A stretch of DNA of 64,000 nucleotides, from the NCBI RefSeq assembly GCF_004349105.1, contig NZ_SMLB01000029.1, positions 1-64,000 of the forward strand, read 5' to 3'. Under the pieces are notes generated by a model. It made no database searches. It was not told the origin of the DNA and saw only the letters and a program-made list of their open reading frames with translations. Position 1 is the first letter of the stretch. Each line of letters opens with the position of its first letter. The position numbers were made by a program, and so were the translations under genes. Shown in pieces: positions 47,610 through 55,712 of the stretch. The stretch is from Jiangella aurantiaca. Its GTDB lineage: Bacteria; Actinomycetota; Actinomycetes; Jiangellales; Jiangellaceae.

Positions 47610-50544
47610 GGTCACTCTCCACGTCGATGACGACCGCCTCGTCGGCGGCCAGCGCGAACTCCGTCCCGGACACCCGTCGCGCCGTCGGGTCCGTCGTCGA
47701 CACCAGCACCCGGCCGGTCATCGAGACCGGTATCGTCGCCGGCCGGTGGGTCAGGTTGAGCAGCACGAGCTTGCGGTCGCTCCCCGCGGTGCGGGTGTAC
47801 GCGAGCACCGCTTCGGTGCCGCCGGCGAACGTGATCGACCCCCGGCGCAGCGCCGGCGACGCGTGCCGCAGCCGGGTCAGCGCCCGGTACAGCCGCAGCA
47901 TCGACGCCGGATCGCGCAGCTGTGCCGCCACGTTGAGCGTCGCGACCTCACGCGACACCGGCAGCCACAACGCGGACTCGGCCGCCGGCGAGAACCCGCC
48001 GTTCACGCCGTCCGTCCACGGCATCGGGGTACGCGACGGGTCGCGGCTCACCCCGCCATGGGTGCGGGCGAAGTAGTCGCGCTGCCGTTCCACCGGCACC
48101 GGCTGGTCGGTCATGCCCAACTCGTCGGCGTAGAGCAGGCACGGCGTCGCGGCCAGCGTGATCAGCAGCACGGCGGCCACCCGCGCCTGCGCGGGACCGA
48201 GCCGGGTCGCCAGCCGCGCGCGGTCGTGGTTGCCCAACGCGACGATCGGCCAGGCGCCGTCCGGCAGCGCTGCGTACAGCCCTTCGAGCTCCGAGCGCAG
48301 CAGGTCGGCCCGCCAGTGCGTCTCCAGCAGCCGGAACGGGAACGGCAGGTGCATGCCGGCGGCGTAGTACTCGGCCCAGTCGGACCACGGCATCGCCTCG
48401 ATCTCCGCGATCGTCACCCTCCCTCCCGGGTACTCCTCGGCGACGGCCCGGATCTCGGCCAGCGCGGCGAAGGTGTCCGGGTGCCGCCGGTCGTGGACGT
48501 GCAGCTGGGTGCCGAAGTCGGGGTGTTGCAGGTCGAACTCGTTGTGGTTGCCGCCGGGCGCCTCCGGGTTGTCACGGAACTCCGGGTCCTTCATGAGCAT
48601 GTGCGCGACGTCGATGCGCACGCCGTCGGCGCCCCGGTCCAGCCAGAACCGCAACACGTCCAGCAGCGCCGCCCTGACCTCCGGGTTGCGCCAGTTGAGA
48701 TCCGGCTGCTCGACGAGGTGCGAGTGCAGGTAGTACTGCCCGGTCGGCTCGTCGTACTCCCACACCGAGCCGCCGGCCTCGCTGGTCCAGTTGTTCGGTA
48801 CGCCGCCGCCGGGCGCCGGGTCGCGCCAGACGTACCAGTCGCGCTTCGGGTCGTCGTGTGACGACCGCGACGCGACGAACCACGGGTGCTGGTCGGACGT
48901 GTGGTTCGGGATGTAGTCGACGATCACCCTGATGCCGCGCTCGTGCGCCGCGGCGACCAGCCGGTCGAACGTCGCCAGCGTCCCGAACACCGGCTCGACG
49001 TCGAGGTAGTCGGAGACGTCGAAGCCCTGGTCGAGCAGCGGCGACCGGTAGAACGGCCCGGTCCAGACCGCGTCCACGCCGAGGTCGTGCAGGTAGTCCA
49101 GGCTCTCGATCAGCCCCTCCAGGTCGCCGATGCCGTCGCCGGACCCGTCGCGGAAGCTGGGCAGATGGCACTCGTAGACGACGGCGCCGCGCCACCAGTC
49201 CTCGTCCGCGCCGGCGTGCAGCAGCCCAGCCGCACGCATTCCCGCCGCCACCAGGTCGTCCTCGATGTCCGGCCGGAACGGCAGGTGACAGGCGATGATC
49301 GGCACCTCGTAGGCCGGGTACGGGTCGGCCGGCGCCTCGTACGCGTCATGCGTCGGCGCGTATCCGAGCCAGCCGTTCGTCGTCGACAGCACCAGGCAAT
49401 GCTCGCCCAGCGCCTCCCGCAGCCGGCGTTTGATGCCGTGGAAGACCTCGACGTTGTAGCCGAGCAGGGTCAGCGGGCCCAGCCGCAGCGCGTGTACCCA
49501 GAGCGGCCGGCGCACGTCCCGGCCCGCCTCCAGGGCGGCGACGGTCCGGCGCAGCGACACGTACGTCACCCCGGCCTGTGGGTCGGCGTCCATCGCCGCG
49601 TACGCCTCGTCGCGGCGCTTGCGCAGCTCGTCGACGTCGTGCGGCGCCAGCTCGTACGGGATCTCCCGCTTGACGACGGCGACGGCGACGGCCTCCGCGT
49701 CGGCGGCGAGCGGTGCGGCCGACGCCAGGCCCGTCGCGACGGCGTCGGCGAACCGGCCGGCGTACAGCTCCAGCGCGCGCATCGACTCCTCCGCCGGGCC
49801 GTGCGCGTAGAGCGGGTTGAGGTCGCCGAGCGCGCCCTGCAGGAACACCCCGGTCGCGCCGGGATGCGCCGCTTCGAGGATCCGCAGCGCCTCGCCGGGG
49901 AAGTCGCCGTGCACCGCGGACGTCTCCTCGCAGCAGATCACCGGATGGCAGGAATACGACGCGACGAACCCGGCCAGCGCGCCGTCGTGGTCGACCCGCA
50001 GCACGTGCACCCCAGGGTCGAGCAGCGACGGGTCGGGCTCGGTCCAGGTGCCGTCCAGCGCCCTGGCGTTGGTCAGCCCGCGGCGCGGCAGCATGCGGTT
50101 GTGCGCGAACCGGTCCAGCGGGACGACGGCGTGCCGCACCGTCGCCGGCGCCAGCGCGGCGATCGCCTCGACGCAGGACCGGGCGATCAGCTCGGGCAGC
50201 CGGGCGACGTAAAGCTCGTCGGGCGCGCCCCAGCCGACGTTCTCGACTGTGGCCGGGCCGGAGTGGTTGTGGGTGGCGTGGACGACGACCTCGTCCGGCC
50301 GCCAGCCGGTCGCGTCGGCCACCCGCGCGGACACGTCGTCGACCACGTCCGCGGCGACGCCCAGCAGGTCGCAGCTCACCAGCACCCAGCGGCCACCGCC
50401 GGCGCCCGTCACCGCGACGGCCCGGGCGTACAGCGGGGCGTGCACCGACGTGGCCCGGCGGCGCAGGAACGGGCCGAAGCCGGCCAGCTCGACGCCCAGC
50501 GGCGAGGTGAGGTCCGTCCGGCCGAAGCCGATCCGCAACGTCAT
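47596..50544 (-). CDS. Fusion of neutral ceramidase-like domain and GH13 alpha-glucosidase/amylase domain
   Basis: A 982-residue single reading frame. Residues 1-~445 belong to the neutral/alkaline ceramidase-like family: VVVHATHNHSGP near residue 89 carries the zinc-binding histidines and SYSCHPVICC lies near 195. Residues ~448-982 are a complete GH13 enzyme starting at WWRGAVVYECHLPSFRDGSG, with nucleophile Asp645 in GVRIDVAH, acid/base Glu714 in TIAEIEA and transition-state Asp774 in ALGNHDRAR. No signal peptide is seen, so it acts in the cytoplasm on an imported glycoside. ATG 50544 follows the permease stop by 8 bases. The in-frame junction has no internal start needed for GH13. Roles of both halves on one substrate are inferred. 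Confidence 0.85.
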   Translation of the reverse strand: MTLRIGFGRTDLTSPLGVELAGFGPFLRRRATSVHAPLYARAVAVTGAGGGRWVLVSCDLLGVAADVVDDVSARVADATGWRPDEVVVHATHNHSGPATVENVGWGAPDELYVARLPELIARSCVEAIAALAPATVRHAVVPLDRFAHNRMLPRRGLTNARALDGTWTEPDPSLLDPGVHVLRVDHDGALAGFVASYSCHPVICCEETSAVHGDFPGEALRILEAAHPGATGVFLQGALGDLNPLYAHGPAEESMRALELYAGRFADAVATGLASAAPLAADAEAVAVAVVKREIPYELAPHDVDELRKRRDEAYAAMDADPQAGVTYVSLRRTVAALEAGRDVRRPLWVHALRLGPLTLLGYNVEVFHGIKRRLREALGEHCLVLSTTNGWLGYAPTHDAYEAPADPYPAYEVPIIACHLPFRPDIEDDLVAAGMRAAGLLHAGADEDWWRGAVVYECHLPSFRDGSGDGIGDLEGLIESLDYLHDLGVDAVWTGPFYRSPLLDQGFDVSDYLDVEPVFGTLATFDRLVAAAHERGIRVIVDYIPNHTSDQHPWFVASRSSHDDPKRDWYVWRDPAPGGGVPNNWTSEAGGSVWEYDEPTGQYYLHSHLVEQPDLNWRNPEVRAALLDVLRFWLDRGADGVRIDVAHMLMKDPEFRDNPEAPGGNHNEFDLQHPDFGTQLHVHDRRHPDTFAALAEIRAVAEEYPGGRVTIAEIEAMPWSDWAEYYAAGMHLPFPFRLLETHWRADLLRSELEGLYAALPDGAWPIVALGNHDRARLATRLGPAQARVAAVLLITLAATPCLLYADELGMTDQPVPVERQRDYFARTHGGVSRDPSRTPMPWTDGVNGGFSPAAESALWLPVSREVATLNVAAQLRDPASMLRLYRALTRLRHASPALRRGSITFAGGTEAVLAYTRTAGSDRKLVLLNLTHRPATIPVSMTGRVLVSTTDPTARRVSGTEFALAADEAVVIDVESDHADH

Positions 50545-50552
50545 GTGTCAGG

Positions 50553-51416
50553 TCATCCTTTCGAGACACCGGCCAGCAGGCCGCGGACGAAGTGCCGTTG
50601 CAGGGCGACGAAGACGGCCATCGGCACCAGCACGGACAGCACGGCGGCGGACGTGAGGATCTCCCAGCCGTCGCCGCGCGAGGCGACCAGCTGCGACACC
50701 GCGACAGTCATCGGCGCGACGTCGCGGAAGCCGCCGAGGAAGATCAGCGCGACCAGCAGGTCGTTCCACGTCCACACGAAGTCGAATATCGCCAGCGCGG
50801 CCAGCGCCGGCCGGGCGACCGGCAGCACGATCGAGAAGAAGATCTGGCCGCGGCTGGCGCCGTCCATCTCGGCCGCCTCGAACAGCTCGCGCGGTATCGC
50901 GGCGAAGAAGTTGTGCAGCAGGTAGACGGCGAACGGCAGCCCGAAGCCCAGGTGCACCAGCCAGATGCCGAGGAAGCTGCCGGTGAGGTCCAGTGCGTTG
51001 AACACGCGCAGCAGCGGCACCAGCGTGATCTGGATCGGCACGATGATCAGCGCGACGATGGTCAGCAGCACCGCGCTGCGCAGCCGGAACCGCATGCCGG
51101 CCAGCGCGTATGCCGCGGCCGCGCCGAGCGCCACCGTCAGCACCGTGGCCGGCACCACCACCGCCAGGCTGTTGAACAGGCTCAGGGCCATGCCGTCGCG
51201 GTCGAGCACGCGCCGGTAGTTCTCCAGCGTGTAGTCGCCGGGCAGCGCGAACGACTCCCACCAGCCCGACGACAGCACCGCCCACGACGGCCGGAACGCG
51301 CTGATCACCAGGCCGAACAGCGGGACCGCCCAGATCACGGCGACACCGGCCACGACCAGGTGCACCGGGATCCGCCGCCACCACGCCGGCCGCACGCGCA
51401 CCGCTTCCGCCGTCAT
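50553..51416 (-). CDS. Carbohydrate ABC transporter permease (MalG type)
   Basis: A 287-residue inner-membrane subunit with six helices. The EAA loop that contacts the ATPase reads ELFEAAEMDGASRGQIFFSI near residue 190. It shares the operon with a second permease and a binding lipoprotein; ATG 51416 overlaps the partner's stop by 4 bp. No ATPase gene is present in the cluster, so a shared MsiK-like subunit is likely. The substrate is presumably the glycoside processed by the following enzymes. Confidence 0.9.
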   Translation of the reverse strand: MTAEAVRVRPAWWRRIPVHLVVAGVAVIWAVPLFGLVISAFRPSWAVLSSGWWESFALPGDYTLENYRRVLDRDGMALSLFNSLAVVVPATVLTVALGAAAAYALAGMRFRLRSAVLLTIVALIIVPIQITLVPLLRVFNALDLTGSFLGIWLVHLGFGLPFAVYLLHNFFAAIPRELFEAAEMDGASRGQIFFSIVLPVARPALAALAIFDFVWTWNDLLVALIFLGGFRDVAPMTVAVSQLVASRGDGWEILTSAAVLSVLVPMAVFVALQRHFVRGLLAGVSKG

Positions 51417-52384
51417 GCCGCCCCGCTCTCGCGGCGGAACTGCCGCACGTTGAAGACCATGATCGGCACGACGGTGAGCATGAGGATCGTCGCGACCGCG
51501 CCGGCCAGTCCGTTGTCCTTGGCCGTGAACAGCGCCCGGTACATCACCGTCGACAGCACGTCGGTGCCGTAGTTGCCGTTGGTCATCACGTAGACGATGT
51601 CGAACGCCTTGAGCGCGGTCACCGTCATCGTCGTCGCCACGACCACCACCGTGGGCATCAGGAACGGCAGCGTGACGTGCCGGAACGCCGTCCATTCCGA
51701 CGCTCCGTCCAGCCGCGCCGCCTCCAGCAGCTCGTCCGGCACCGAGCGCAGCGCCGCGTCGAAGATCACCATCGCGAACCCGGCCTGGGTCCACAGCGTC
51801 GCGCCGATCAGCGCGTAGTTGTTCGTCGCGGCGTCGACGATCCACGCGACCGGCTCGCCGCCCAGCGCCGTCACGACGGCGTTCAGCGTCGCCGTCTGTG
51901 CGGCGCCGGACGGCTGGTAGTCGTACATGAAGCTCCAGATCACCCCCGCCGCGACGGCCGAGATCGCGATCGGCAGGAACAGCGCGGCCTTCACCAGCGC
52001 CCCGTACCGGACCCGTTCGGCCAGCACCGCGATGGCCAGCCCGGCCAGCACCGCGAGCGACGGCAGCAGCATCACCCAGAGCACGGTGTTGCGCAGCGCG
52101 ATGCGCGTGACCTCGTCGGACAGCGTCTGCGCGTAGTTGGCGAACCCCGCGAACCCGCCGTCGGCGCCGACGAAGCTCCACCCGACGGTGACGACGGCCG
52201 GGAAGGCGAGCGCCAGCAGCACCATCGCGACGGCCGGGCCGGCGAACAGCCACGGAACCAGCCGCCGGTACGCCCCGTGCGGCAGCGCTGCGAGCGCCCG
52301 GTCGCCGAGGCGCAGGTAGGCCCAGCCGGCGACGACGACCACCGCCGTCGCCGCCAGCGTGAGGACGATGCGGTCGGCGATCAT
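51413..52384 (-). CDS. Carbohydrate ABC transporter permease (MalF/UgpA type)
   Basis: A 323-residue permease with an extra N-terminal helix (residues ~5-25) before the six-helix core, as in MalF-type subunits. The EAA loop ELLEAARLDGASEWTAFRHV is near residue 216. ATG 52384 overlaps the stop of the binding-protein gene by 4 bp and its own stop overlaps the next permease, so all three are translationally coupled. Confidence 0.9.
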   Translation of the reverse strand: MIADRIVLTLAATAVVVVAGWAYLRLGDRALAALPHGAYRRLVPWLFAGPAVAMVLLALAFPAVVTVGWSFVGADGGFAGFANYAQTLSDEVTRIALRNTVLWVMLLPSLAVLAGLAIAVLAERVRYGALVKAALFLPIAISAVAAGVIWSFMYDYQPSGAAQTATLNAVVTALGGEPVAWIVDAATNNYALIGATLWTQAGFAMVIFDAALRSVPDELLEAARLDGASEWTAFRHVTLPFLMPTVVVVATTMTVTALKAFDIVYVMTNGNYGTDVLSTVMYRALFTAKDNGLAGAVATILMLTVVPIMVFNVRQFRRESGAA

Positions 52385-53733
52385 CGGGCCTGGGCGTCCT
52401 CGATGCCCTGCAGGATCGCGTCGAGCTCGCCCGGATTCTGCGCGAACGTCAGCCCGGACTGCCAGAACGCGTCCACCTCCGACTGCGGCATCAGCGAGTT
52501 GCCCAGCGGGTACGTCGCCTCAGCCGAGGTCAGCACCTCGTTGGCGCGGCGCAGGAACGGGTCCTCGTAGGCCTCGGCCGGCACGGTGACGTTCGGCGAG
52601 AGCCAGCGGCCGGTCGCTGCGATCAGCGTGCCGGCCTCGGTGGAGGCGAGGTAGCGGGTCAGCGCAGCCGACTGCGGCGTCTCGTTGATCATGCCGAGGA
52701 TCTCGCCGGAGATGGATCGGATGCCGGGGTGCTCCGGGCTGAAGTCCGGCGCGGGGAAGAAGTCGAGGTCCTCGCCCGGCTCCAGGTCCGGGAACGCGTC
52801 GGTGATGATGCCGCCCATGAACGTCGCCTGCTGGTGCAGGTAGCAGCCCGGCTCGGGGGCGAACATCGGGTTGGCCGCCTGGGAGAAGTCGGTGCTGAGC
52901 ACTGTCGTCGTCCCGCCGTAGACCATGCCGTCGGCGATCATCTCGCCGTACGTCTCGTAGGCCAGCCTCACCTGCGGCGACGTCCACGGCTCGGTGCCGT
53001 CGCGCCAGGCGCGATGGAACTCCGGACCGGCCTGACGGAGCAGGATCTCGTCGATGAAGTCCGCGGCCGGCCAGCCGCTGGCGGCGCCGCTCTCCAGCCC
53101 GACGCACCACGGCGTCTCGCCGGCCGCCGCCTTCTCGCGGGCCCAGGCCTGCAGCTCGTCCCAGCTCTCCGGCTCGGTGGGTCCGTCGTAGCGCTGCGGG
53201 TCGTACCAGATCAGCCCGCCCAGGTTGACGGTGTTGTACAGGCCGAACAGCGCGCCGCCGGCGGTGCCGGTCTCGAGCATGCTGGCCGGGTAGTTCGCGG
53301 CGAGCACGTCCGCGTCGACGATGTCGTTGAGGTCGACCAGCGCGCCCTGCTCGGCCAGCGCCGCCATCTCGCCGATGGCCGGCGTCGCGACGAGGTCGGG
53401 CGGGTTGCCGCCGTCGATCCGGGTCTGCAGGACGGCGGCGAAGTCGCGGGTGCCCTCGTAGCGCACCTCGACGCCGGTGACCTCCTCGAACGGCGCGACC
53501 ACGCTGAGGAACGCGTCGAGCTCCTCGCCGCCCAGCACGCCGAGCATCGTCACGCTGCCGCCGAGCTGCTCGCCGCCGGCGGCCGCGAGCGCGGCGTCCT
53601 CGGCGGCGGCCACCGCGGCGTCGTCGGCGGCGGGCTCCTCCGGGCGGGTGGACTCACTGGTGCTGCACGCGGCCAGCGCGGTGACGACGGCACCCGCCGC
53701 GACCAGCGCGGTCCCACGATGACGCAGGTTCAT
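52381..53733 (-). CDS. Sugar ABC transporter substrate-binding lipoprotein
   Basis: A 450-residue family 1 extracellular solute-binding protein. The N-terminus is a lipoprotein signal with lipobox LAAC, giving lipidated Cys23, followed by a disordered Ala/Glu-rich linker. The mature domain has MLGVLGGEELDAFLSVVAPF and later WYDPQRYDGPTEPESWDELQ, typical of sugar-binding proteins. ATG 53733 precedes the signal peptide at normal distance; a longer frame upstream lacks sense as a signal. It is the first gene of the left arm and is divergent from the GntR gene. Confidence 0.88.
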   Translation of the reverse strand: MNLRHRGTALVAAGAVVTALAACSTSESTRPEEPAADDAAVAAAEDAALAAAGGEQLGGSVTMLGVLGGEELDAFLSVVAPFEEVTGVEVRYEGTRDFAAVLQTRIDGGNPPDLVATPAIGEMAALAEQGALVDLNDIVDADVLAANYPASMLETGTAGGALFGLYNTVNLGGLIWYDPQRYDGPTEPESWDELQAWAREKAAAGETPWCVGLESGAASGWPAADFIDEILLRQAGPEFHRAWRDGTEPWTSPQVRLAYETYGEMIADGMVYGGTTTVLSTDFSQAANPMFAPEPGCYLHQQATFMGGIITDAFPDLEPGEDLDFFPAPDFSPEHPGIRSISGEILGMINETPQSAALTRYLASTEAGTLIAATGRWLSPNVTVPAEAYEDPFLRRANEVLTSAEATYPLGNSLMPQSEVDAFWQSGLTFAQNPGELDAILQGIEDAQAR

Positions 53734-53805
53734 GGTCGGCTCCTCGGTTTCGTCGGGATGACCGGTGGGTTCGTAGTGCGGGACCGTATCAGGGTCGACG
53801 GCCGA

Positions 53806-53846
53806 TTGTCGACAGTCGCTCATATGCTCTAGGATCATGGCCATGC
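53806..53846 (+). promoter_or_regulatory. Promoter and operator region of the divergent sugar locus
   Basis: TTGTCG (53806-53811) and TAGGAT (53830-53835) are 18 bases apart, a plausible promoter for the GntR arm. The palindrome CATGGCCATG at 53837-53846 lies right after it, where a GntR repressor would block transcription. A TGTCGACA palindrome overlaps the -35 region and may serve the opposite, binding-protein arm. Confidence 0.4.
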
Positions 53847-53871
53847 ACGCCATGAAATGTTCGAGGTGCCT

Positions 53872-54546
53872 ATGAGCAGGCTGGGCTTGCGACGGGTTCC
53901 GAGCCTGTCGCGGCGCGAGCACGTCGCCGAGATCCTGCGCGAGGCGATCACCAGCGGCCGGCTCAAGCCCGGCGACCGGCTGGTCGAGCTCGACCTCGCC
54001 GCCGAGCTGGGCACCAGCCGGGCTCCGATCCGCGAGGCACTGCGCCAGCTCGAACAGGAGGGGCTGGTCGCGTCCTATCCGTATCGCGGCAGCGAGGTAC
54101 TCGGCGTTTCACAGGACGAGGTCGAGCAGGTGCTGGTGCCGATCCGCATCACTCTGGAACGGTTTGCCTTCGACAAGGCGCTGGACAAGCTGACCGACGA
54201 CGACCTGGCGGAGTTGCAGCGGCTGGTCGACGACATGCTGGTCGCCGCGTCGGCCGGCGAGGCCGAGCGGCTGGCCGACCTCGACATCCGGTTCCACGAG
54301 CTGGTCATCACCCGCTCCGAGCAGCGGCACTGCCTGCAGATGTGGAAGACGATCCAGCCGCGGGTGCGCGCGTACTTCCGCCGCGACGCCCCGGCGCACG
54401 CCGACACCGCCGACGTCGCCCGGCAGCACCAGGAACTGCTCGACGTCATCCGCGGCGGCGACCGCGACGCCGTCCTCGACGCCGTCGAGCGGCACATCCA
54501 CATCCACCTGGCGCCGGGCGGGGCGGGCGGCGGCGATGTGGGCTGA
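53872..54546 (+). CDS. GntR-family (FadR/FCD) transcriptional regulator
   Basis: A 224-residue repressor. Residues ~10-75 form the GntR winged HTH (ITSGRLKPGDRLVELDLAAE; SRAPIREALRQLEQEGLV), and residues ~85-215 form an all-helical FCD effector domain with the metal-ligand pattern (Asp in LDIRFHELV, His in RQHQELLD, His in ERHIHIHL). ATG 53872 has GAGG five bases upstream; ATG 53857 is weaker. It stands between both arms of the sugar locus and overlaps the SDR gene by 11 bp, so it very likely senses a pathway intermediate such as a sugar acid. Confidence 0.9.
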   Translation: MSRLGLRRVPSLSRREHVAEILREAITSGRLKPGDRLVELDLAAELGTSRAPIREALRQLEQEGLVASYPYRGSEVLGVSQDEVEQVLVPIRITLERFAFDKALDKLTDDDLAELQRLVDDMLVAASAGEAERLADLDIRFHELVITRSEQRHCLQMWKTIQPRVRAYFRRDAPAHADTADVARQHQELLDVIRGGDRDAVLDAVERHIHIHLAPGGAGGGDVG

Positions 54547-55327
54547 GACCGTCGCCGTCACCGGGGCCGGGTCCGGCATCGGGCGGGCGGTGCTGCTGGC
54601 GGCCGCCGCGCGCGGGGCGCGAGTGGCGGCGTTGGACGTGGACGAGGCCGCGGCGTCGGCGGCGGCGTTGGCCGCGCTGGAGCTGGGGGCGTCCGAGGCG
54701 GTGCCCGTGGCGTGCGACGTGTCGTCGGAGCCGTCTGTGGTAACCGCGTTCGACGCGGTGGCGGCGGCGGTCGGCGACCCGGGCGCGGTCTTCGCCAACG
54801 CCGGCATCGAGGTCAACGCGCCGGTCCACTCGTTCCCGGTGTCGTCCTGGGAGCGGGTCGTGGCCGTGAACCTGGTCGGGGTGTTCCTGACCTGCCGCGA
54901 GGCGCTGCGACGGCTGGTCGCGACCGGGCGCGGCGGCTCGGTCGTCTGCACGTCGTCGCCGGCGGCGTTCGTCGGGCACTCCGGCGGCGGCAACAGCGCC
55001 TACGCCGCGTCGAAGGGCGGTGTGTCGGCGTTCGTCCGGTCGGCGGCGCTCGACTACGCACCGCACGGCATCCGCGTCAACGCCGTCGTGCCCGGGGCCA
55101 CCGACACCGCCATGCTGACAGCGGGGGTTGCTTCGGGCGCGCGGGACGCCGAGCTGGACCGGATCCGGGCCGCGGCAACGACGCAGATCCCGCTCGGGCG
55201 GCTCGGCCGGCCCGACGAGGTGGCCGCGGCCGTGCTGTGGCTGCTGTCCGAGGAGTCGTCGTACGTGACCGGGTCGCACCTGGTCTGCGACGGCGGGCTC
55301 ATGGCGAAGAGCGCCAACGACTTCTGA
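54536..55327 (+). CDS. Short-chain dehydrogenase/reductase of the sugar locus
   Basis: A 263-residue classical SDR. TGAGSGIG binds the cofactor at residues 9-16, FANAGIEV is the NAG motif near 86, CTSSPAAF has the catalytic Ser near 139 and the YAASK tetrad motif is near 154. The C-terminal DGGLMAK pattern is typical of sugar and polyol dehydrogenases of this class. Start ATG 54536 overlaps the regulator gene. It probably oxidises the imported sugar or its derivative, together with the dehydrogenase two genes downstream. Confidence 0.88.
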   Translation: MWAETVAVTGAGSGIGRAVLLAAAARGARVAALDVDEAAASAAALAALELGASEAVPVACDVSSEPSVVTAFDAVAAAVGDPGAVFANAGIEVNAPVHSFPVSSWERVVAVNLVGVFLTCREALRRLVATGRGGSVVCTSSPAAFVGHSGGGNSAYAASKGGVSAFVRSAALDYAPHGIRVNAVVPGATDTAMLTAGVASGARDAELDRIRAAATTQIPLGRLGRPDEVAAAVLWLLSEESSYVTGSHLVCDGGLMAKSANDF

Positions 55328-55338
55328 GGAGGATTCGC

Positions 55339-55704
55339 GTGGTGTCGTCGATCGGTTCGACGGTGTGGGTGGTCGCCGACGGGTACATCCCGCCGGGCAG
55401 TAGCGGTGACGATCCAGCGCTGGCCAGTCACGAGAGCGTCTGCATCCTCAACACCGGGCCGGCCGACGCGACGGTCGAGCTGTGGGTGTACTTCACCGAC
55501 CGCGAGCCGGACGGGCCGCACGTCTTGCCCGTGCCGGCGCAGCGGGCCCTCCACCAGCAGCTCGGTGCGCTCGGCGTCCCGGCGGGCGTCGACTACAGCG
55601 TCGTGCTGTACAGCGACATGCCGGTCGTGGTGCAGCACACCCGGCTGGACTCGCGGCAGGCGGCCAACGCCCTGATGTCGACCATCGCCTACCCGGCGCG
55701 GTGA
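55339..55704 (+). CDS. Anabaena sensory rhodopsin transducer (ASRT)-family protein
   Basis: A 121-residue soluble beta-sandwich protein of the ASRT family: GSTVWVVADGYIPPGSSGDD near residue 6, ESVCILNTGPADATVELWVY near 32, and VVVQHTRLDSRQAANALMST near 99, all hallmark stretches. In Anabaena a tetramer of this protein couples to a sensory rhodopsin, but most homologues occur without rhodopsins beside sugar-metabolism genes and have been proposed to bind carbohydrate. No rhodopsin gene is here. GTG 55339 has GAGGAGG six bases upstream; GTG 55342 is next. It lies between an SDR and a dehydrogenase in the sugar locus. Confidence 0.85.
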   Translation: MVSSIGSTVWVVADGYIPPGSSGDDPALASHESVCILNTGPADATVELWVYFTDREPDGPHVLPVPAQRALHQQLGALGVPAGVDYSVVLYSDMPVVVQHTRLDSRQAANALMSTIAYPAR

Positions 55705-55712
55705 GGGGTTCG

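Noticed and set aside
49140-49220. A separate GH13 gene starting inside the 982-codon frame
   Set aside because: No start codon with a ribosome site is evident at the domain boundary, and the frame is continuous. I therefore report one fusion gene, pending a read-level check.
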